64,000 bases of DNA from positions 62,001 through 126,000 of the forward strand of contig JADNYV010000029.1 in assembly GCA_015501055.1 (NCBI GenBank). The letters are read 5' to 3'. Source of the stretch: Mucidula mucida (Eukaryota; Basidiomycota; Agaricomycetes; Agaricales; Physalacriaceae). The stretch's first letter is position 1; every line of letters starts with the position of its first letter. The position numbers and the translations under genes are program-made. This document shows positions 56,488 to 64,000 of this stretch, piece by piece. Under the pieces are notes generated by a model that saw only the letters and a program-made list of their open reading frames with translations, ran no database searches and was not told the origin of the DNA.

Positions 56488-57676
56488 ATGTTCACCCCTC
56501 CCGCATCCCCCCTCCCGCCTCTCGATAAAGAGACTCCACCTCAGGAGCCCGAAGTGTCCGTCGTTGAGAAACGGTCCGTCGCTCGCAGGACAAAATGGAC
56601 CGTTCTTCTCGTGCCGCTCGCGCTAGTGCTCATAACGGCATCGACGCGCTACATTACGCATCCAGCGGCGTTCGACGTGCTATCCGAGGGCTTCGAGCTC
56701 AACTGGAAAACCCTGCGCACCACGGGCGCTGATTGGCAGCCACATAAACGTCATCCAGACAATTACCAGTCGACCAACATCGCAACGATATCTGGCAGCC
56801 TGACGGCGTCCGGGTTGGTGTTGTCTACGCAGTCCGCAACTGCGACGGCGTCCACCACGGCTGCTACTGCCCAAGCGGTCCCGACGATCCCAACCAACCC
56901 CGACCTCCCGGCTCCGTTCCCCCAGGCCTTTGATTCCGACATCACCCAAAACTACTCCTCCATGACCTGCTTCAACTTCTTCTCTAACATGACCAACACC
57001 GCCGCTTTCCGCTCGTGTCGCCCGTTTTCCGTGCTTCTCCAAACGTCCAACGCATTCGTCGCGGTATGTGTTTCTTTTATGAAAAATTCCCATACGAAGT
57101 CTGATGGGATGTGCTTATCAGACACAAGACAACCTTACGGAACTCAATGCGGCGGTGTGGGGGACGTGCAATCCACCGCTGGGGTACGACCAGTGCGCGA
57201 GCAATCTCGCCTGGTTCGCAGACGCCATCCAGACGGCGTGTGCGGTGGACATGGCGGATGGCAATGTCCTCGTTTCCTCCACCTTGACCGCGCTCAAGGC
57301 GTACAGCGTCATGTACGACGCCGCCTGCCAGGCCGACCCCACCACCAACACGTACTGCTACGTCAACGCCGTGCACAACTCTAATCCTTCGGATCAGTAC
57401 TTTTACCAGCTCCCGCTAGACATATCCGTGCCCAACTCGTCGACGCCGTCGTGCTCGTCGTGCACGAAGAGCATCATGAATATCTTTGCGGAGGCGTATT
57501 CTCAGCTCGAGGCGCTGAAGAGTACGTACCCTTCAGCACAGTCGTTGGCGGATACGGCGTGTGGAGATGGTTATGCACCGACTGTGGCTGTCTCGACGGA
57601 CGGTACGATGTCGCTTCGCGTTAGGACTCTATTACTAGCCCTCGTTGCATTACTTACAGTATGGACCCTTTACTGA
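56488..57676 (+). CDS. DUF7729 family membrane/surface protein, 376 aa
   Basis: Two exons (56488-57063, 57122-57676) separated by a 58-nt intron encode 376 residues. Residues 1-34 are cytosolic and Pro/Glu-rich, about 35-52 a membrane helix (WTVLLVPLALVLITAST), then a Thr/Ala-rich linker. The conserved domain begins FPQAFDSDITQNYSS and contains CFNFFSNM, CRPFSVLLQTSNAF, WGTCNPPLGYDQC, a NTYCYVNAVHN block and CSSCTKSIM, with at least ten cysteines. The C terminus is a second hydrophobic segment (LRVRTLLLALVALLTVWTLY) that could be a GPI-attachment signal or helix. This matches the fungal DUF7729 pattern as I recall it. The function is unknown, but the domain is expected to face the cell exterior. 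Intron phase 0 joins VA and TQDNL cleanly. Confidence 0.82.
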
Positions 57677-58125
57677 CACTGCACATTCTTTGTTTCCATT
57701 CTTTCGGGGCTCTGGTGGCGTATTTATGTTGTACTCACATTTTCAGTCGTATATTCATGGGAGAGAGCTGGTTTAGTGTTCTCTCCGTGTGCTCGCTTCT
57801 TTTCTATAACATTATGCTTGATACACCTATCCTATGGAACTTTGGCTGACGTGTAGAACTTTGAAGACATGTTCCGAATCAAGTGCAGACGCTGCATGGA
57901 AGGATGCCCTCAATTCGAACTTTTGTCTAGTGATCATTGTACCAAGGCTTCTCTCCATTCATGTTCCCAAAAACCGTACTGCGCCTTCTTTGCATTGATA
58001 GTACTCGGAGATCACAGTTTGGTTCTACCTGCTCACTCTTTTTCGACCTCTTTCCAACACCGTCCCCGCGCGAGATGGACTTTGAGGAGGCAATGCAAAA
58101 TAGAACTTATTGGTTACGGAAGAAC
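57677..58125. other. Intergenic, no supported gene
   Basis: Region between the DUF7729 gene and the tRNA, with no coding pattern. Confidence 0.45.
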
Positions 58126-58209
58126 TCTCTGACTGGGAGTCGAACCCAGCTTTCGCGCGTCTCCTCATTCTATGACAGGCGCGTGTACTAACCGATATAC
58201 TATCAGAGA
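58126..58209 (-). tRNA. tRNA-Asp(GTC) with 13-nt intron
   Basis: Acceptor TCTCTGA/TCAGAGA is a perfect 7-bp stem. The D arm resembles other eukaryotic tRNA-Asp genes (GTATATCGGTTAGTAC). The anticodon stem CGCGC/GCGCG encloses CTGTCA plus an intron of about 13 nt. The T arm CTGGG-TTCGACT-CCCAG is canonical and gives a good B box. The anticodon is GTC. Confidence 0.9.
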
Positions 58210-58790
58210 TGTGGTAGTTGGACATCTTTTTAAATATAAACAGTCGCTATAGTATCTCTACATCGCTCAAGTAAAGCTTTGGCCCTATGTGAGGCTCACT
58301 TCGGAGTTTGAAAGTGCACTAAGGTTAGGGTTACCGCTGGTTACCACACACGCTAAATCGTCCAGTGTTCACTCATGCCACTTTCACCAGTTTAATCTAC
58401 GTATAATGGAGAGATCAATGTGGCGCAGCGCCTCAACAGTGCAGTGCGGGCAGTTGTTGCAGCGCATCCGGCCATTCGGAGGATTGTTATCGAGTTGCAG
58501 GTGATCTACAGTAAAGATTCAAGGAATGACGAACCATAGACAGACCTCAGATATGCATTTTTGACTACAGGCAGTAAATTCGAGGTACAGGATGGATCAG
58601 TAGTGCAAAAGCTGCGAGCTTGTATCCATCTGGTTCCGGTCCGACGGCACACTCTGGGGTTAGGGCTCGGCATCTGCAATTTTCGAAGTCCGAAGTGAGC
58701 CTGTTAAGGATTGACGAGGTGGCGTACACGCCAGTATATGCCGGTCAATCACAGTATTTCATTCTTTCGTGTTACCAATCGTTGCCCTCA
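58210..58790. other. Possible coding relic upstream of the tandem repeat
   Basis: A stretch near 58400-58490 reads AQRLNSAVRAVVAAHP on the plus strand and looks like real protein (an amphipathic helix ending in AHP, as in condensation or acyltransferase folds), but the frame closes quickly and I cannot extend it. Confidence 0.3.
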
Positions 58791-58989
58791 GTCGTTTGTT
58801 GTCTTCCACAACGTCTGAGGGTACGTTCTCTTATATCTTATATATTTCTTATGCTTATCGTGCCTGTAGTCTACACCGTGTACTAACGTACTATCTCTGC
58901 TTCTACAGGTACATAATAGAGTCGTTTGTTGTCTTCCACAACGTCTGAGGTCTACACCGTGTACTAATGTACTATCTCTGCTTCTACAG
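58791..58989 (+). repeat. Tandem repeat in which copy 2 lacks a 49-bp GT-AG insert
   Basis: Copy 1: 30 bp (58791-58820), a 49-bp insert (58821-58869) starting GTACGT and ending CCTGTAG, then 39 bp (58870-58908). Copy 2: the same 30 bp (58921-58950) directly joined to the same 39 bp (58951-58989) with one substitution. The insert has the ends and length of the introns in this genome. Confidence 0.9.
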
Positions 58990-59239
58990 AGCCTATGAGG
59001 TACCCCCTACATAGGTTCCAGACTCTACTAAGAGACGATTGTGAGTATCCCATCTTCTCTCGGTTGAGTCGGTTTACGAGACTAGCGACTGCATATATTT
59101 TTGATTGCCGTAATTCTTCCTGAGGTATCTTTTCATGCAGAGTCTAACAAAGCTAATACTGTACATTACGCGTGTACATATACATGTATGCAGTAGAGGG
59201 CCGTACACTCCAAAATAAAGTCCGTGCAACGTTCTGTGT

Positions 59240-60288
59240 TCAAGCAGAAGGATCCGAATCCTGTACGTCCTCCTCCGACTCGATTGACAAGCACCAAAAA
59301 ACCCTTCCCCACGGCTGGTCACCGGTGCCACGCTCGCAGCAGACAAATCTCACGGGCTGTCCATCCCAATAGCGCATCAGATCAAAAGAGAGCCCACCCG
59401 GCAATCGCAGCGCCAGCGAGGGGTGAAATTCCAGGAAGCCGTAGCAGAAATCTGTTGTAATGATATCCTAAAAGACGTCAGTATAATGGTGAGATTACAT
59501 AGAAGAAGACGCATACATCCGGCCCAAAGGTAATAGTGCGTCTGTTCGGCTCGGACGCAAAGTAGGCGCGTCGCTTAGAGGCCGTAGTGAGGGTAGAGAC
59601 GTCTGCGTTAGGTTTCTTCTTCTTCTTCTTGAGAGACATTCTGGAAGATGAAGAGCTGTTGGACAGGGAGGAGGAGGAAGACACGGGGGAGGCAGACGCG
59701 ACAGCGAGATAGAGGCTGGACGTGTCATCCACAAGTGGCGTGGGTGGCGGAAACTGCAAAGGCTCCTCTTGCGTGTGAGAAAAGTGTGGCATAGTGGCCA
59801 CGAGGGGAGACAGCGCCCACGGCTTCGTAGACGAAGTCAGGTCATGTTCTAAAGTAGGATCAACGTAACTAATTCGTTGTCAGCACTAGCGCTCTTTAAG
59901 ACATAAGAAACATACCTCATAAACTTGAGCGCAGCACCAGAGCCCCAAGGCAATCCCAGCGGGCGGTCAAACGTATTGCCAAAGAGGATATCATTCGAAG
60001 AATAAGACTTCAAGAACCGGCCTAACAAGGTATTGGTATGCGGCGCGCACGGGTAACTGCCATGACGCGAGACGTACCTTGAACCTGGATACTCCAAGTA
60101 ATTCCCTGTCTCTCCGGGCGAACAAAGTACTCGCAGTCGTCCGAGCCTTCAAAGCCTTTAATGTTGACGACTATCGACCCCTCAAAAGCATCGGATCTGA
60201 TTTGGAAAGGCCTGTTCTTGTTGACATATGCGGATATCGGTTCCAGCGATTCCACAGACGGACCAGCGAGCACGCGCAGACCAGGCAT
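59240..60288 (-). CDS. DUF1769 domain protein, 298 aa
   Basis: Four exons (60288-60078, 60021-59916, 59868-59517, 59467-59240) with introns of 47-56 nt. The spliced protein carries the DUF1769 pattern: LRVLAGPS near the start, PFQIRSDAFEGSIVVNIKGF, TWSIQVQGRFL, LFGNTFDRPLGLPWGSGAALKFM, VDPTLEHDL, KPWALSPLVATM, and after a Ser- and Lys-rich insert the closing YFASEPNRRTITFGPDD and FDLMRYWDGQPVRFVC. The family is conserved among fungi as a soluble protein of unknown function. The ATG at 60288 lies directly before the domain; a short upstream exon cannot be excluded. The low-complexity insert (poly-Ser, then poly-Lys) between residues 160 and 200 is specific to this copy. Confidence 0.85.
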
Positions 60289-61043
60289 GGAGGAAAGAGG
60301 CAGGTTCCCGTCAAGGGAATGAAGAGGGAAATGGCAACCAATTTAAGGGCGTGGATGCTGTTAATGGTTACGTCTGTGATTGTGGGGAAATCGGGGTTGT
60401 CAGCCTGTCAGGTGACTGACGCGCTATTTACATTCTGCTCGCGAGACCGCGACCGCAGTAATTCTAATAGGGATTTTCGAGAACAGGTTTAGCCTGAGCA
60501 CCTTTGATATATTTATCCTGGGAAACGACTTCTGCTTGAGTGCTAGTGCCATCGCGAACCCCACTTTGTTTCTATCTTCGCTGATATCGCGTTATGAACC
60601 TGGGAGCAGTAGATGCTACGTGCGTCATTTAGTTGGTGCGAGAGAACCAGCAGCTGCGAGTCGATGCAATCTTAGTAGATAATCGTACGATTGAAATATC
60701 TGGACTGGCACGGGACGGCGGACATCCAGATATCGATGCTTCTTCTCTTTCACACGCAGACTTGGAACAACTACGCAACGTGTAAACAAGAGGATATCAC
60801 TCGAATAGCTACGACAGAGATCTGTAAACTTGAAAGCAACTCGACTCTGTAGGCTTGAGACAGGGCGGCTGGTACCTTCTGTCCTTGCTTGACACTTGTC
60901 TTTTATAAAATGAAGTTCGTCTTAGCTAAATAGATACACAAGTACAGATAATCTACTTCTTCACCGTCCATATAGAAGCCTGCAGTACCTCTTAGTCTCT
61001 CCAAGACAGTCTAAGAACAACAAATTTCCCTTCAGCACGACTA
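60289..61043. other. Intergenic, no supported gene
   Basis: Upstream of the DUF1769 gene and downstream of the F-box gene. No coding pattern. Confidence 0.4.
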
Positions 61044-62735
61044 CTACTCATCAACCGACCCAGAACTGCACTTCTCGTTCGACTCGCCGCGTAACATGGC
61101 GAGAAAAGAATGAATACCGGAAGCTTTCCCGTGCACCGAGACTCTAACCCCACTCACATCATCGATGTCCCTCTTTAACGTCGGGAAACCCTTATGTGGA
61201 CACCCAGTGCAATAAAGATATGCGCGATGCAGTGTCGGTCGACGCATCCTGCACATCGCAAAAAAGTTTGCGTCTGCGAATGTAAAGGCAGGCTCGCCTG
61301 GGGCGAAGCTCGCGAATACAAATCGTCCCAAGTTGGGCAGAAGTTCGGTGTTCGACAGGCTCTCGACCAGTACTGCTATGCCCTCGTGTATTGCCCGAAG
61401 CTCATCCTGAGAGAACATAAAGGCATGGCAGCCATAATATACCTCCAGTTTTAAGAGCCCCGGCGTCAAAGTGAAGATTTTGGAGAGGCTGGCCTGTCGA
61501 GAGCGGAGGTTAGCGCCGTCCAAAATCAGCTTTGTCAGCGGACATCGGGAGCGCTTGAGGAAGGCAAGCAAGGTGGGAAGGTGCGCGGGGGAAATGAGAG
61601 TGGGCTTTGATCTAAACTCCCAGACGATTGCGTTCGCTGTCAAACGTAAGGACAGGTCGGAGAGCGATGGGAGACACAAATGGTCCAGAAGGCGCACGTC
61701 GGATGTCCAGAACCGTGTGATGCGATCCCGACGTATGAGGTCTGTGACATCAACAAGTAGAGGAGCCTCCCACTCGAACTCAGTGAAGGGTGCACCCGGA
61801 TCGAGACTCACATCCTCGGCATTTGGGCATAGAGAAAGAACATCGAGGGGATCATATTCCAATCGCCACATGTCTTCGTATTCAGCTACGCAATAGCTCA
61901 ACTTGACAACCTTGGAAAGGATGCCACGATGTACACCAATAGGCCTCCCAATCAGGCGCAGCTCGACAAGATTAGGCGCTTTGCGTAACGCAAGAGGGGG
62001 TGCTGTCCCTGGGAATTCGAGACAGTCATTTGGCCGGTAGGTGAGGAGCCTCAGCCGTGGCACGCGACTCCCGATGTCCCTGAGCAGAGAGGTATCGTCG
62101 GGACACAGGTCAAGAAGCGCTTCGCGCCACCGATTGCAGTGCTCCACAAGCACACGGAAGAACATGGATGCATTTTCGCTGCGATCGATGAATTTGATGT
62201 ACAAGTCGCGCTGCCCGCTATAAGCAAGTGCTGCTGTCAAGAGCGCGACGGGATCTCTTAACTGCAATGCGTGTTTCCAGCGCTTGCTTGTGATATCTAT
62301 ACTGCCCACCATCATAGCTGCCCATAGCTCGGTGCAACCTAGCGCCGCAGACCGCCAAAGTCGGGAGACATGGATGAGTGGCCACGGTCCGGCATTGGCG
62401 TTGAAGACGTCGTAGCCTAATTTGGAGCCCAAGTCACGAACCAGTTTGAGGAAGATTACTTGCAGAACCTCGGCTGGGAGACGACGAGCGGCGGAGCGAA
62501 CAGATTGGCAGAGACGTTGATGTGCAGTGACAGCGACACTTCTCCTTTGCATTCTTCGGTTATCAGCATCTGGTAGATCCGCCAGAGCTGCGCGTACTGA
62601 CTCCTTCCAAGCAAGCACGATGTTGAGCTGATGCTGCGTGGGGATGTCATTCGAATTTGCGAGGGGTTGAACGGCCTCTGGAACGCTTCGAGCTAATTCC
62701 TGGATCTCGCTGGTTTCGGCTGGGTCGATGGACAT
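61044..62735 (-). CDS. F-box protein, 563 aa
   Basis: A single long exon encodes an agaricomycete-type F-box protein, a probable substrate adaptor of an SCF ubiquitin ligase. A helical N terminus (residues 40-80) precedes the F-box at about 83-135 (ARRLPAEVLQVIFLKLVRD, then WPLIHVSRLWRSAALGCTELW). The remaining 430 residues are leucine-rich-like with repeating LxxL and PxL units (APNLVELRLIG, LPSLSDLSLRL, CPLTKLILDGANL). An in-frame extension to 62861 crosses a likely 56-nt 5' UTR intron (62822-62767, GTGAGT to CATAG), so the ATG at 62735 is the better start. TATAAAA on the minus strand at 62881-62887 fits transcription from about 62855. The target is unknown. Confidence 0.88.
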   Translation of the reverse strand: MSIDPAETSEIQELARSVPEAVQPLANSNDIPTQHQLNIVLAWKESVRAALADLPDADNRRMQRRSVAVTAHQRLCQSVRSAARRLPAEVLQVIFLKLVRDLGSKLGYDVFNANAGPWPLIHVSRLWRSAALGCTELWAAMMVGSIDITSKRWKHALQLRDPVALLTAALAYSGQRDLYIKFIDRSENASMFFRVLVEHCNRWREALLDLCPDDTSLLRDIGSRVPRLRLLTYRPNDCLEFPGTAPPLALRKAPNLVELRLIGRPIGVHRGILSKVVKLSYCVAEYEDMWRLEYDPLDVLSLCPNAEDVSLDPGAPFTEFEWEAPLLVDVTDLIRRDRITRFWTSDVRLLDHLCLPSLSDLSLRLTANAIVWEFRSKPTLISPAHLPTLLAFLKRSRCPLTKLILDGANLRSRQASLSKIFTLTPGLLKLEVYYGCHAFMFSQDELRAIHEGIAVLVESLSNTELLPNLGRFVFASFAPGEPAFTFADANFFAMCRMRRPTLHRAYLYCTGCPHKGFPTLKRDIDDVSGVRVSVHGKASGIHSFLAMLRGESNEKCSSGSVDE

Positions 62736-62766
62736 GGTACTCTTGAAGTAAGTGGTGTGCAAGTTC

Positions 62767-62822
62767 CTATGACAAACAAGTTCAACAAACAAAACTAAAC
62801 ACACGAAATCATGGTCACTCAC
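62767..62822 (-). other. Probable 5' UTR intron of the F-box gene
   Basis: GTGAGTGACC to GTCATAG, 56 nt, lies between a TATA box and the coding start. Splicing it would not join any upstream ATG in frame with the F-box protein. Confidence 0.5.
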
Positions 62823-62880
62823 TGGATGGTTGTGGTCGAGTACAGAGATGATGAATGCCATGTGGCTGTCTTTGTTCGAG

Positions 62881-62887
62881 TTTTATA
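62881..62887 (-). promoter_or_regulatory. TATA box of the F-box gene
   Basis: TATAAAA on the minus strand, about 60 bp before the start of the probable leader intron. Confidence 0.5.
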
Positions 62888-64000
62888 CAAACCAGGCGTC
62901 CATTGTTGTCCATTTCAGGAAACCTTGAACAATGGGCGCACGTGTTCAAACTGAGTCAATGAGAAATTTCATAATCAAGTCGGACGGGATTATGGACAAC
63001 AGAAATACGCAGTATGAGGAAATGTGAGCTGGTCGGGGACAAGTTATGTCGGCAACTGCCGGCGACCAGAGCCGGCAGCAGTCGATCGCAACTTGTTGCT
63101 CGCAGCTCCAAGCATTCCCTTCGCTAAATGAAATGTCGAAATGGCAAAGACAAGGGAGAATTTATGTACAACATAAGTAAGTAAGACCCACCAAACGGGC
63201 TCCTTTCTACTTTGACTCTGTACAGTGGCACCTGCACAATCTGTTAGATAAGGGTCCGCTGGTCTACTGCACAAACTACAACCATACTATCATACTATCC
63301 TTCAAATTAAACTTTTTGGGTTCCGCCTCATTATAGGAACGCCTGTACACATGCGGTGACATTACTTTGGGAAGGCATACTGTTTTCAGATCGCGGCCTC
63401 TGATAGGCCGATCCATTCTCCCACCTCAACCACCATCTTCAGCGATACACCACACATCGCTACGCGTGTTTTTCCCTTTCTCGCCTACGGTACGTTTGTC
63501 ACCCGTCAACGTATCTTCGTATTGTTCATATCGGTCGCCGCCAATCACGCCGACCCGAAGGACTCGGTCTACGCCCTATTCTCGCTCTCCTTCTTCATCG
63601 CCGACCGAAACACATATCTTTGAACCATTCGACCTTGTCCAGTGCGCCTTTGACGTCGTCCATGATTATCTCGCCGAATATCAAGATCATTACAAACATG
63701 GAGGACATGGTCAAGGAAGCTTGTCAGCAATTTAGCGGACTGCCTCAGACTGTTGTACGTCTCTGGCATGCAGAACTCGTCGCTCATAGGATTCCAAGTT
63801 CAAATGAATGTCAAGAGGAAGAGGATTGTTTCTGCCCCGACGCGTCGACAGAGAACAAGGACAGTCATGATATCCCGGCCTTACACAGCGATTTTACCTA
63901 CATTTCTTCTATGCCGATTCCGTTTGTTTCATCTTTGTTATCTCGTTAGTCTCAACTCTGACCTCTTTCAGCGCATCAAGCCTCTTGCCCAAGAAACGTT
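62888..64000. other. Window end, possible partial gene on the plus strand
   Basis: Plus-strand frames at 63367-63735 and 63620-63949 contain plausible protein (SPNIKIITNMEDMVKEACQQF and a Glu/Asp-rich segment), and a GTTAGT to CTTTCAG pair near 63945-63973 could be an intron. The gene, if real, continues past the window. No family is recognised. Confidence 0.3.

Noticed and set aside
1..64000. CRISPR arrays, bacterial operons, rRNA genes
   Set aside because: None seen; the sequence is eukaryotic throughout.

Overview
The window looks like nuclear DNA of an agaricomycete basidiomycete. Nearly all genes are split by 45-60 nt GT-AG introns, the two tRNA genes carry small introns, and several families are typical of mushrooms: DUF6593, DUF6534 seven-helix proteins, fungal-specific FunK1 kinases, a DUF7729 surface protein, an F-box protein and a basidiomycete-type non-LTR retrotransposon. 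All exon boundaries were derived by hand from splice signals, reading frame and family patterns. No search was run.

Layout. 0.8-3.4 kb: a DUF6593 gene and a fasciclin (FAS1) gene with a decayed duplicate beside it. 5.6-11.4 kb: a head-to-head cell-wall pair, a membrane GH16 glucanase/transglycosylase (-) and a 13-exon GT2 polysaccharide synthase (+). 11.6 kb: tRNA-Gln. 12.5-21.7 kb (block A): P450 remnant, FunK1 (+, broken), intact P450 (-), a small secreted cysteine protein (-) and the 42-residue OST subunit Ost4 (-). 21.9-24.9 kb: PWP2, a ribosome-biogenesis WD40 protein, divergent from OST4. 25.7-29.7 kb: two tandem DUF6534 genes with identical exon lengths. 29.7-36.8 kb: a 7-kb stretch in which I support no gene. 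36.8-38.0 kb: two small single-pass membrane protein genes. 39.0-40.5 kb: alternating 12-mers and a large inverted repeat. 42.3-50.5 kb (block B): the genes of block A in inverted order (OST4 +, secreted protein +, truncated P450 +, FunK1 -) with a C2H2 zinc-finger gene (-) between the secreted protein and the P450. 51.3-53.3 kb: a 5'-truncated LINE. 54.3-55.7 kb: a dehydrogenase/epimerase pseudogene. 56.5-62.9 kb: DUF7729 gene, tRNA-Asp, a tandem repeat whose second copy lacks an intron-like insert, DUF1769 gene and F-box gene.

The main discovery is the four-gene inverted segmental duplication, recognisable only after splicing the small genes by hand. It holds a two-member family of about 100-residue secreted proteins with four identically spaced cysteines, duplicated OST4 genes, and two nearly identical FunK1 kinase copies that are each frameshifted, at different places. 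Divergence is very uneven along the duplication, which suggests gene conversion or several events. The GH16/GT2 pair probably acts in cell-wall building. PWP2 and OST4 are housekeeping anchors. The duplicated blocks, the LINE and the gene-poor stretch form the accessory part.
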